A DNA stretch of 7,201 nt from Chloroflexia bacterium. GTDB lineage: Bacteria; Chloroflexota; Chloroflexia; QHBQ01; JADMIH01. Positions 1-6,305 of the stretch are shown here, piece by piece; position 1 is the stretch's first letter; every line of letters begins with the position of its first letter. The position numbers were made by a program, and so were the translations under genes. Location: NCBI GenBank assembly GCA_025927935.1, contig JAICKM010000353.1, positions 1 through 7,201 on the forward strand, in the 5' to 3' direction. Under the pieces are notes generated by a model. It did no database searches. It saw nothing but the letters and a program-made list of their open reading frames with translations, and was not told the DNA's origin.

Positions 1-597
1 CACGGCTACGACAGCGACCGCGGGCGGGCCGCCCTGCGCCGCATGAACCGCCAGCACGGCCGCTACCCCATCCCCAACGAGGAGTTCCTCTACGTGCTCT
101 CCACGTTTGTCTTCGAGCCGATCCGCTGGAACGCGCGCTTCGGCTGGCGGCCCATGGTGGCGAAGGAAAAGCTGGCGACGTTCTACTACTGGCGGGCCAT
201 CGGCCGCTTCATGAACATCAAGGATATCCCCGACGACTACGAGACGCTGGAGCGCTACAACGTCGAGTACGAGCGCGCCCGGTTCGAGTACGCGCCGGTG
301 AACGAGGCGCTGGCCGTGCGCACCGAGCAGATGTTCCTGAGCTGGTATCTGCCGCGCCCGCTGATCGCCCTGGGCGCCCCGGCTATGCACGCGCTGATGG
401 ACCCGGCCATGTTGCGCGCCCTGGGCCGGCCCGACCCCGGTCCCGGCCTGCGCCGCCTGGTCGCCGGCGCCATGCGCACGCGCGCCCGCCTCCTGCGCCT
501 CTTCCCGGAGCGCCGCAAACCCAACCTGTTCACCGCCCGCCCCAACCGCACCTACCCGCGCGGCTACCGGCTCGAAGAACTCGGCCCTACCCCGTAG
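1..597 (+). CDS. Oxygenase of the MpaB / rubber-oxygenase (DUF2236) family, 3' part
   Basis: The frame is open from base 1, so the start lies outside the window; 198 C-terminal residues are visible and end at TAG. The stretch around visible residues 13-40 (RRMNRQHGRYPIPNEEF, then LYVLSTFVFEPIRW) matches the conserved core of the MpaB/latex-clearing-protein family. His19 is in the position of the Arg-rich, His-containing motif tied to the haem site in Lcp-type members. Further family blocks follow: FGWRPM, an EKLATFYYWRAIGRFMNIKDIP block with a YE-containing helix after it, and a C-terminal TYPRGYRLEELGP tail. Characterised relatives are haem or metal oxygenases that cleave isoprenoid polymers or act in mycophenolic acid synthesis; the substrate here cannot be read from the sequence. 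It converges with the caspase-NACHT gene and shows no link to it. The family call is from remembered motifs, and the biochemical role is inferred. Confidence 0.82.
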   Translation, partial: HGYDSDRGRAALRRMNRQHGRYPIPNEEFLYVLSTFVFEPIRWNARFGWRPMVAKEKLATFYYWRAIGRFMNIKDIPDDYETLERYNVEYERARFEYAPVNEALAVRTEQMFLSWYLPRPLIALGAPAMHALMDPAMLRALGRPDPGPGLRRLVAGAMRTRARLLRLFPERRKPNLFTARPNRTYPRGYRLEELGPTP

Positions 598-605
598 GTT
601 CGTAG

Positions 606-625
606 AGGCGCGATTGATCGCGCCT
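606..625. repeat. Short perfect palindrome (9-bp arms, 2-nt loop)
   Basis: The arms AGGCGCGAT and ATCGCGCCT are separated by TG, 9 bp after the stop codon of the oxygenase gene and between two convergent genes. There is no T-run on either strand, so it is not a classic intrinsic terminator, though it could still act as a bidirectional transcript-end hairpin. It resembles the short GC-rich dispersed palindromes common between genes in Chloroflexota and other bacteria; that family link is from memory. Confidence 0.7.
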
Positions 626-645
626 GCCGCCTTACCCTAATGTCC

Positions 646-676
646 GCAGGCAAGCGTACCGTGGCCCAGTGCCTGC
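646..676 (-). other. Inverted repeat just downstream of the caspase-NACHT-HEAT gene
   Basis: GCAGGCA (646-652) and TGCCTGC (670-676) form a perfect 7-bp stem with a 17-nt loop. On the minus strand it begins 7 bp after the TAA stop at 683-685. It could protect or end the transcript, but there is no U-tract and the loop is long, so a terminator role is only a suggestion. Confidence 0.3.
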
Positions 677-682
677 CCTGGC

Positions 683-3600
683 TTACCTCTGGGCGGTTAC
701 GGGCGGCGGGGTTAGCCCATCCTCGATAGCTGCCCAGCGGGTCAGGGTGGCAAAGGCAGCATTTCGGACTTCAAAGTTATCGATACGCAGCAGCGTGCCA
801 AGACGCTGGCGCGTTGCGGGATCTGGTGGAGCGTTACCTAATGCCTCAATTGCCTTAGCGCGGTCGTAAAGATCTGGTGTATTAAGCAGAGACAGGACCA
901 CGGTATGTACCTGTGGCTCCTTGACAGTTTCGCACAGGGCCAAGGCGGCAGCGAGGATTACATCGGGTTCGCGATCAGTCAACAAGGGCAGCAGGGCCGT
1001 TTGCACCTCTGGTTCCCCAGCTACTTCACGTAGCGCTATGGCGGTACTCCATCGCACATTAGGATCAGGGTCGGCCAACAGGGGCAGCAGGGCCGCTTGC
1101 ATCTCTGGTTCCCCAGCTACTGTTTGCAATGTGCTGGCCGTGCTGGATCGCACATAGGGGTCAGGGTCGGCCAACAGGGGCAGCAGGGCCGCTCGCATCT
1201 CTGGTTCCCCAGCTACTAAGCTCAGTGTTGAAGTGACGCACCCACGCATATCAGGATTAGGGTCGCCCAACAAGGGCAACAGGGCTGCTTGCACCTCCAA
1301 TCGTCCCGCGACATCATGTAAGGCTAAAGCAGTATTTCTGCGTACATTAGGATCTGGATCGGCCAACAGGGGCAGCAGAGCGGCTTGCACTCCCGGCTCC
1401 CTAACTGCTAGACCCAAGGAGAAGACAGTATTTCCACGCACGATAGGGTCAGGATCGGTTAACAATGGGAGCAGGGCCGTTTGCACCTTCGGCTCCCCGA
1501 CTACCCTATGTAGAGCACCTGCCGTGCTCCGGCGCACTATAGGGATAGGATCGGCCAACAAGGGCAGCAGGGCCGCTTGCACCTTCGGCTCTGCGGCTAC
1601 CGCGCCTAGCGCCGAAGCAGCGTCCCCATGCACATGGGGGTCAGGATGGGCCAACAAGGGCAGCAGGGCCGCTTGCACCTTCGGCTCTCCGGCCACCGTG
1701 CGGAGGGTGCTGGCGGTGTTACTGCGCACAGTGGGATCAGGATCAGCCAACAAAGGCAGCAGGGCGGCTTGTACCGTCGGCTCCCCGACTACCATACTTA
1801 AACGCCAGATTTCCCGTTTCGCACCGATCATCTCCCCGAACCATCCCAGGATGGCGGCCCGTAACGGCGTGCTCAGCAAATCGCGCAAAATGGCCCCTGT
1901 GCTCTCTTGTAGCGCCGTAACTTCTGTTTCGCGCCAGAGCTCGAACAGGCGGCGGGCAATGGGCAGGGCGGCGGGGAGCGGCACACCGGGGTCGTCGGCG
2001 AGCACCCGGCCCGCGAGCAGCAGGTTGCGGTGCAGGTAGCGCTCGTATGGGTCTTTGCGTTTCAGGATGGTTTTGGCGACCAGTTCGGTGGCGTCCTCCG
2101 TGGCGCCGGTCTCGCTGCCCAGGTAGGCGATGGCGAGGCGGATCACCTCCGTCCAGCGGGGGTCGGGGGCGCGGCGGGCGATCTCGGCGGCCATCTGGCG
2201 CGGGCGGCGGGCGATCTCCCGGGCGGCGAAGTACTCCTGGAACGTCTGGTGGCTGAAGCCCCACTGCCCGGCGCCCTTTTCCGCCAGCAGGCCCACGTCT
2301 TTGCTCAGCACCTCCAGGAAGCGGTTGACGCGCGGCAGCGGGTCCTCGTCGGGCCGGGCGGCGCGCTCCACGCGGGCCAGCACCTGGGCCACCTCGTCGC
2401 GGCTCGCCACGCCTTCCGGCTTCTGGTCGTGCATCCAGTAGGCCAGCGGCCCGATTTGCTGGAGCACTTCCAGTTCGTCGTGGGCGCTGCCCACCGGGAT
2501 GCCGGCCAGGTTGCGGGCGCGATGCCAGTCGGCGATCAGCGTGCGGGCCACGTAGCCGTAGAGTTTGACGCGGCGGCGGGGCAGTTCGGCGTTGCCGGCG
2601 AAGAAGAGCAGGGCCAGCAGCGTCAGAGTCAGCGGATTGTCGGCCAACTTGGCGACGCCAGGATTGGTGCGGATAATCTCCAACAGCCGGTCCGCTGTCT
2701 GCCGGGCTTCCACGCCCAGGGGTGGCCGTCCCGCGAAGAAGGCCGCGTACCAGTTGTGGACGAAGGCGGCGATCTGGTCCTCCTGCAGCCGCTCGATGGT
2801 CGCCTCCTGGTAGTCGCGCAGCGCCAGGGGCACGTAGCCGGTGATGCGGCTGGTGGCGATCAGGCGGTTGCCGCCCAGGTTCGGGGCCAGGGCCGTCACC
2901 ATATCGCTCACCTGCCCGCGCAGATCGCCCGGTACCTCGTCCAGCCCGTCGAGCAGGTAGACGAGTTGCCCCGCGCCCCGCTGGTAGTCGAACAGGGGCT
3001 GCAAGCCAGGCGCGTCGCGCGCCGCGTAGTAGCGGGCGGCAAACTCGATAATGCTCAGGCTCGGCTCATCGCGCAAGTCCTGGGCATACGCGGCCAGCGG
3101 CACGAGCAGCGGCAGCGGCCCATCCTCGGCGGCCAGCAGTTCCAGCGCGTACCGCTTCAGCGCGGTGGACTTGCCCGACCCCGGATCGCCAAGGATGACC
3201 AGCACTGGGGCGCTGGCGACCAGCGGGTCCAACTCGACATGCTCGCGTGGAGCGGGTGCGTGATATAAACTGTTCCTCACATGTTTCGGTAGCGTCGATG
3301 GATTCGGTTCCGTCTCGTCCACAGGCACGGATGCCGGCGGTGTCGGGCCGGTTTTGCCCTTGGCGTAATCCCGATCACTACCGAAAACATCGCCAAATAC
3401 CCCCCGCACCTCGGTCGCCTCGACCATTACATTTACGTCGACCGGGCGGTGCGTGACTACCCAGGCGCGCAAGGGCACGTAAATCGCCTGGAGGCGCGGC
3501 GGGTTGGCGTGGAGGCCAGCGTGTTCCTCGCGGACGGTGCCGCGCAGATCGGCCCGTTCGTAGCGGGCGTACAGGTAGTCTTTGTAACGCTTCCGGAGGG

Positions 3601-4417
3601 CAGGCGCCGGGGCCTCCTGTGGGCTGGCGGCGACGGACGCAACAGCAGGGCGGGCGTCTTGCGGGTTCGGCACCTGGGCATCGCGCAGCACGATGGTGCC
3701 CTGGTGTGAGCCGCCCCGCACCGGCGGGTGCAACTGTTCGTGCTTGCGCAGCCCCCGATCGAGCCGCCCAAACAACGACTCGATATCCACCTGGCCGCGG
3801 TTCTCCCGGAACTCTTGCAGCGCGTAGTAGGTGAACGCGCCGTGCTCCAACTCCGACAACTCCCAGGCCACCTGTGATCCGGCGCAAGCAGTCAACACCA
3901 CACGTCCGCGCGAATAGGACTTTTGTGCATCCGCCAGGAACGCCGGATCGGCAGGTATTGCTCCGCCGCGCATCCCCGCCGCATGGCCGCTGTGGCAGCA
4001 ATCGATGAGTGCGACGGCGCGCTCGATCTTTTTCGAACTCAACGCGGTTTCTAGGAGTTCATGGTAGGAGATGCCGTTGATGTTGAGCCGGGTGGGATCT
4101 GCATCGACTGGCAGCAGGTAAGCTGTGTCGTCCTCCGCATCACCATGGCCGGAAAAATGGAACAGGAGCAAGCCATCCCGACCAGCGACGATGCGCTGTT
4201 TTGTGATGGTGTCCAAAATCGCGGCGCGGGTGGCGGCGGGACCGAGCAGCACTTGCACGTCGTAGCCAGCCTGGCGCAGCGCCTCGGCCATTTCGGCGGC
4301 GTCGTCTTCCGCGTAGCTCAGGCGCTGCAACCCGGCCCGCTGTCGCTGTTTGGCGTTTATGCCCCTCGGGAACTTGTCGTAGTTGATGCCCACGACGACG
4401 GCGGTGCGCTGGCCCAT
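683..4417 (-). CDS. Caspase-NACHT-HEAT repeat protein (STAND/NLR-like death effector)
   Basis: A 1244-residue protein. ATG at 4417 is chosen because AGGAGAGG sits 6 nt upstream; the ATG at 4453 would place the TATACT box inside the coding region. Residues ~6-248 are a caspase-like (C14/metacaspase) peptidase: TAVVVGIN strand, His91 in HFSGHGD, Cys141 in DCCHSG, then VVLTACAGSQVAWE. A Pro/Ala-rich linker leads to RYERADLRG (285-293) and IYVPLRA (312-318), typical of the run-up to NACHT domains. NACHT: Walker A GDPGSGKST (410-418), Walker B LVYLLDGLDE (485-494), TSR (522-524), NPLTLTLLALL (594-604) and FSHQTFQEYFAA (721-732). HEAT repeats fill 878-1229. No signal peptide or membrane segment is visible, so it is probably cytoplasmic. 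By analogy with bacterial NACHT antiphage proteins and caspase effectors, HEAT would sense, NACHT oligomerise and caspase cleave host proteins. That role is inferred; the domains are clear. Confidence 0.95.
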   Translation of the reverse strand: MGQRTAVVVGINYDKFPRGINAKQRQRAGLQRLSYAEDDAAEMAEALRQAGYDVQVLLGPAATRAAILDTITKQRIVAGRDGLLLFHFSGHGDAEDDTAYLLPVDADPTRLNINGISYHELLETALSSKKIERAVALIDCCHSGHAAGMRGGAIPADPAFLADAQKSYSRGRVVLTACAGSQVAWELSELEHGAFTYYALQEFRENRGQVDIESLFGRLDRGLRKHEQLHPPVRGGSHQGTIVLRDAQVPNPQDARPAVASVAASPQEAPAPALRKRYKDYLYARYERADLRGTVREEHAGLHANPPRLQAIYVPLRAWVVTHRPVDVNVMVEATEVRGVFGDVFGSDRDYAKGKTGPTPPASVPVDETEPNPSTLPKHVRNSLYHAPAPREHVELDPLVASAPVLVILGDPGSGKSTALKRYALELLAAEDGPLPLLVPLAAYAQDLRDEPSLSIIEFAARYYAARDAPGLQPLFDYQRGAGQLVYLLDGLDEVPGDLRGQVSDMVTALAPNLGGNRLIATSRITGYVPLALRDYQEATIERLQEDQIAAFVHNWYAAFFAGRPPLGVEARQTADRLLEIIRTNPGVAKLADNPLTLTLLALLFFAGNAELPRRRVKLYGYVARTLIADWHRARNLAGIPVGSAHDELEVLQQIGPLAYWMHDQKPEGVASRDEVAQVLARVERAARPDEDPLPRVNRFLEVLSKDVGLLAEKGAGQWGFSHQTFQEYFAAREIARRPRQMAAEIARRAPDPRWTEVIRLAIAYLGSETGATEDATELVAKTILKRKDPYERYLHRNLLLAGRVLADDPGVPLPAALPIARRLFELWRETEVTALQESTGAILRDLLSTPLRAAILGWFGEMIGAKREIWRLSMVVGEPTVQAALLPLLADPDPTVRSNTASTLRTVAGEPKVQAALLPLLAHPDPHVHGDAASALGAVAAEPKVQAALLPLLADPIPIVRRSTAGALHRVVGEPKVQTALLPLLTDPDPIVRGNTVFSLGLAVREPGVQAALLPLLADPDPNVRRNTALALHDVAGRLEVQAALLPLLGDPNPDMRGCVTSTLSLVAGEPEMRAALLPLLADPDPYVRSSTASTLQTVAGEPEMQAALLPLLADPDPNVRWSTAIALREVAGEPEVQTALLPLLTDREPDVILAAALALCETVKEPQVHTVVLSLLNTPDLYDRAKAIEALGNAPPDPATRQRLGTLLRIDNFEVRNAAFATLTRWAAIEDGLTPPPVTAQR
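731..1786 (-). repeat. In-gene HEAT repeat array, 9 regular units of 96 bp plus 2 degenerate units
   Basis: Nine units of exactly 32 residues (96 bp) occupy 923-1786, starting at residues 878, 910, 942, 974, 1006, 1038, 1070, 1102 and 1134 of the 1244-residue protein. Two degenerate units follow to about base 731 and look like a capping end. The consensus is GEPxVQAALLPLLADPDPxV for helix A and the turn, then RxxTAxxLxxVA for helix B, an E-Z/PBS-lyase-like HEAT pattern. Helix A is nearly invariant (AALLPLLADPDP), while positions 4, 19, 22, 23, 26, 27, 29 and 30 vary between units. The 96-bp period is visible at the DNA level, for example the near-identical stretches starting at 1051 and 1147. 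Confidence 0.95.
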
Positions 4418-4423
4418 CGGCAT

Positions 4424-4431
4424 CCTCTCCT
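4424..4431 (-). promoter_or_regulatory. Ribosome binding site deciding the caspase-NACHT-HEAT start
   Basis: On the minus strand AGGAGAGG is followed by 6 nt and then ATG (4415-4417). A second in-frame ATG at 4421-4423 is almost in contact with this site and is too close for efficient use. The spacing therefore favours the protein beginning MGQRTAVVVGIN. Confidence 0.7.
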
Positions 4432-4441
4432 GTTTTGTCAC

Positions 4442-4447
4442 AGTATA
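4442..4447 (-). promoter_or_regulatory. Candidate -10 box of the caspase-NACHT-HEAT gene
   Basis: TATACT on the minus strand (5 of 6 matches to TATAAT) lies 24 bp before the chosen ATG. No good -35 hexamer is found 16-18 bp further upstream; the sequence there is G/C-rich and only weakly matches TTGACA. If used, the promoter probably needs an activator or another sigma factor. It would give a leader of about 17-19 nt, just enough for the ribosome binding site. Confidence 0.4.
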
Positions 4448-4511
4448 CCGCATGGGCGAGTCACCTGCCAGCAGGCCGGGGCAAGTATTCGTGTATCCGC
4501 GCCCTGGCGCA

Positions 4512-5342
4512 TCAGCCGTCCCGTGCGGACTCCTCCAGCCGGCCGAGGGCGGCGAGGGGCTGGGCGAGCAGGGCGGCCGGATCGGCGGCGGCGGCGTAGG
4601 CGGGGGTGAAGGTCCAGGTGTGGGGCGGGTAGCGCAGGGTGACGGTGGGGCCGGGGGCGACGGTCAGGCGGCCGTTGCCGAGGGTGGCGCCGGTGGCGCC
4701 TTGCAGCGCGTCGGCCAGGCAGCCGTCGTCGCCCACCTGCACGGTCAGATGCGGGTGGCGGGCGGAGCAGCCCCAGGCCAGGAGCGCCGCGGCCAGCAGC
4801 GCGACGCCCACGGCGGCCCCGGCGCACCACTCGCCGTGGAAGTTGGTCGCGGCGCGCGCCAGATCGTCGCGCAGATCGGGCGGCGGGGCGGCGAAGTCGC
4901 GGCTGGTGCGCGCGGCGAACACGACGTCGATGGCGGGGGAGTAGCGCTTGAGATCGACCACCGGCGTGCCGTCGAGGAAGTCGAGCCGGTCTAGATCGAG
5001 CCGCCCGGCGGGCAGATCGGCGGCGTGCAGGCGGGCCACGGTGCAGCCGATGGGGTTGGGCCGCATCTGCGAGCGCAGGCCGAACACGCCGCGCAAGGGC
5101 GCGCCGGGCGGGGCGTGGCGGCCCGCCGCCTGGAGCCGGTCGCGCTCGGCCAGGTGCAGCCAGGCCAGCACGATCAGGTGGCTGTTGCTGGCGATGTCCA
5201 CCAGCCCGGCGCGATAGGCGGGGAAAACCTCGACGGTGGCGGGCACGCCGCCGCCGGGCATGGCGCCGCGCTCGCGCACGGGGCTGCGCACGACGCCGAT
5301 GGGCCGCAGCATCACCGGCGCGGCCTGCTCCTCCGCGTCCAT
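4512..5342 (-). CDS. TrmO-like (YaeB/TsaA) domain fused to an FmdE-like domain
   Basis: A 276-residue protein. Residues ~12-145 form a TrmO/YaeB beta-barrel domain: PIGVVRSPV (14-22), SHLIVLAWLH (54-63), the hallmark RGVFGLRSQMRPNPIG (84-99) and DFLDGTPVVDLKRYSP (121-136). TrmO uses SAM to N6-methylate t6A37 of tRNA. Residues ~167-250 look like FmdE: FHGEWCAG (168-175), a hydrophobic helix, then GDDGCLADALQ and ATLGNGRL (204-225), in place of the family's HGHxCPG and TGCTxGKGNL. His and the first Cys are kept, so metal binding is possible but altered. The start at 5342 is set by AGGAGG 4 nt upstream; more distal in-frame ATGs (5393, 5459) lie in a hairpin repeat. It follows the methyltransferase gene by 135 bp and precedes the caspase gene by 94 bp. 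The TrmO domain is confident; the FmdE call and its function are less so. Confidence 0.87.
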   Translation of the reverse strand: MDAEEQAAPVMLRPIGVVRSPVRERGAMPGGGVPATVEVFPAYRAGLVDIASNSHLIVLAWLHLAERDRLQAAGRHAPPGAPLRGVFGLRSQMRPNPIGCTVARLHAADLPAGRLDLDRLDFLDGTPVVDLKRYSPAIDVVFAARTSRDFAAPPPDLRDDLARAATNFHGEWCAGAAVGVALLAAALLAWGCSARHPHLTVQVGDDGCLADALQGATGATLGNGRLTVAPGPTVTLRYPPHTWTFTPAYAAAADPAALLAQPLAALGRLEESARDG

Positions 5343-5346
5343 CGCG

Positions 5347-5352
5347 CCTCCT
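5347..5352 (-). promoter_or_regulatory. Ribosome binding site deciding the TrmO-FmdE start
   Basis: A perfect AGGAGG on the minus strand is followed by CGCG and ATG (5340-5342). It supports the 276-residue protein over longer versions that read into the 5388-5458 repeat. Confidence 0.7.
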
Positions 5353-5387
5353 GGCGCCGCCCGCCTCGCGCCACTACCAGGCTCCTT

Positions 5388-5458
5388 TGTCATGCTGAAC
5401 GCAGTGAAGCATCTCGTCTTACACCGAGACGAGACTCTTCGCTGCGCTCCGAGTGACA
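5388..5458. repeat. 71-bp palindromic dispersed repeat ('SERSEESR' type)
   Basis: The two outer halves are imperfect inverted copies, beginning TGTCATGCTGAACGCAG and ending CGCTCCGAGTGACA. At the centre TCTCGTCT (5412-5419) pairs perfectly with AGACGAGA (5427-5434) around a 7-nt loop. Pairing continues outward over 5388-5410 and 5436-5458 with a few mismatches and two G-T pairs. Frames read through it give CHSERSEESRL- and CHAERSEASRL-like peptides, a known artefact of this widespread intergenic repeat. It lies between the methyltransferase and TrmO-FmdE genes and may affect transcript processing between them. Confidence 0.85.
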
Positions 5459-5459
5459 C

Positions 5460-5478
5460 GTACCACTGGAAGCGGTAC
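5460..5478 (-). other. Small hairpin at the methyltransferase stop codon
   Basis: GTACC (5460-5464) pairs with GGTAC (5474-5478), with an A/C mismatch and a further CT/AG pair inside. It overlaps the stop codon of the methyltransferase gene. It lacks a T-run and could be a weak transcript-end or processing structure next to the larger 5388-5458 hairpin. Confidence 0.3.
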
Positions 5479-6245
5479 TAGCGCGGACGGCGGGCGATAA
5501 AGTTGGTCGCGGGCACGCTGCCCTCGGCCACGGGCGGGCGCATGAGCGCGGTGGGCAACCGGCGGAGGCTGCGCGGCGTCCCGGCCAGCGAGTACGCTTC
5601 GGGGACCGATTGCACCCGCGCAAACCCCGCCGCGGCCAGCAGCCCCGGCAGATCGTTGGCGAGGCCGGCATGCGCGCCCAGGCGGGTCAATGCGGCCTCG
5701 ACCAGGCTGCCCGGCGCGGGTCCCGCCGCAGGCAGCAGCACCCGCACGATCCCGGCGCGCGGCTCGCGCAGCCAGAGCGTGCCGCCGGGGGCCAGCGCCC
5801 CAAAGGCCAGTTCCAGCACGCGGGCCGGATATTTGATATACGACAGCGGCACGGCGCCATACACCAGGTCGAAGGGACCGGGCGGCAACTCGGCCTGCAT
5901 GTCGCCGGTGATGAATTCGGTGGGGGCCGGGCCGGCGGGCGTGGTCTGCCGGGCCTGCTCCAGCGCGGCGGCATCGCGGTCGATGCCCACCAGGGCCGCC
6001 CGCGGCCAGACCTGGCGCAGGACCTGGGCTACCTGCCCGGCCCCGCAGCCCAGGACGAGCATACGGCGGACCCGCCGCCCGACGAGGCGCCGGGCGTTGG
6101 TTTGGATATACTGGGTAAAGAGGAACGGCGGTGCCGTCAACTCTGCGCTCTCCGGCGCTGGCTGATCGACTACTTGCAGGCTGTCGTCCACCGGGCGGCG
6201 GGGTGGCGGCAGGCCCATACGGGAATATGCTGCTTCGTCAAGCAT
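5478..6245 (-). CDS. Class I SAM-dependent methyltransferase, substrate unknown
   Basis: A 255-residue protein with a Rossmann-fold methyltransferase core. Motif I LVLGCGAG is at residues 63-70 and binds SAM. Post-I LVGIDRD at 85-91 has Asp89 as the likely ribose-binding acid. ITGDMQ (112-117) matches the adenine-binding acidic loop, FDLVYGAVPLSY (125-136) motif IV, and LAPGGTLWLREP (151-162) the motif after it. About 55 residues precede the core and include FLFTQYIQTNARR, which may help form the substrate pocket; the C-terminal 90 residues continue the fold. ATG at 6245 is chosen because AAGGGA lies about 8 nt upstream and nothing longer is supported. No substrate-specific signature is recognised. 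A sigma70-type promoter about 150 bp upstream probably drives it, perhaps together with the TrmO-FmdE gene. Confidence 0.9.
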   Translation of the reverse strand: MLDEAAYSRMGLPPPRRPVDDSLQVVDQPAPESAELTAPPFLFTQYIQTNARRLVGRRVRRMLVLGCGAGQVAQVLRQVWPRAALVGIDRDAAALEQARQTTPAGPAPTEFITGDMQAELPPGPFDLVYGAVPLSYIKYPARVLELAFGALAPGGTLWLREPRAGIVRVLLPAAGPAPGSLVEAALTRLGAHAGLANDLPGLLAAAGFARVQSVPEAYSLAGTPRSLRRLPTALMRPPVAEGSVPATNFIARRPR

Positions 6246-6287
6246 CGAAAGGTCCCTTCATACTGTCCCCAGGCGTCCCGTGTGTGC

Positions 6288-6305
6288 TGCGTATAGCATA
6301 CCGCA
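6288..6305 (-). other. Hairpin in the methyltransferase leader
   Basis: On the minus strand TGC-G-GTAT, loop GCT, ATAC-GCA forms a 7-bp stem with one bulged G. It sits in the predicted leader, 43 bp before the start codon. It does not match a riboswitch known to me. The TATGCT within it could alternatively be a weak -10 box. Confidence 0.3.

Noticed and set aside
606..676. Intrinsic terminators between the two convergent genes
   Set aside because: Both inverted repeats lack a T-run on either strand, so they are listed only as repeats or hairpins.
923..1786. Regularly spaced repeats that could suggest a CRISPR array
   Set aside because: The 96-bp units are in frame and code for HEAT repeats, the conserved block is about 71 nt with a 25-nt variable part, and no leader or cas gene is present.
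921..2039. Plus-strand frames encoding repeated Gly-Ser-Arg-Ala peptides
   Set aside because: They are antisense translations of the HEAT array and share its 96-bp period. The sense-strand protein has intact domains and the better start signals.
2030..3268. A 412-codon open frame on the plus strand
   Set aside because: It lies wholly antisense to the NACHT domain, coincides with the highest-GC block of that gene, and encodes a low-complexity Gly/Ala/Arg/Gln-rich peptide with no recognisable domain. It is a high-GC shadow frame.
4418..4453. Upstream in-frame ATG codons at 4453 and 4423 for the caspase-NACHT-HEAT gene
   Set aside because: The first lies upstream of the TATACT box and has no ribosome binding site; the second abuts the AGGAGAGG site. 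The ATG at 4417 has correct spacing and starts right at the caspase fold.
4383..5456. Plus-strand frames antisense to the TrmO-FmdE gene
   Set aside because: Their peptides are Gly/Arg-rich and without domains, whereas the minus strand encodes a clear RGVFGLRSQMRPNPIG TrmO motif.
5343..5459. N-terminal extension of the TrmO-FmdE protein
   Set aside because: The first 22 extra residues are translated from the hairpin repeat at 5388-5458, and AGGAGG at 5347-5352 points to the ATG at 5342.
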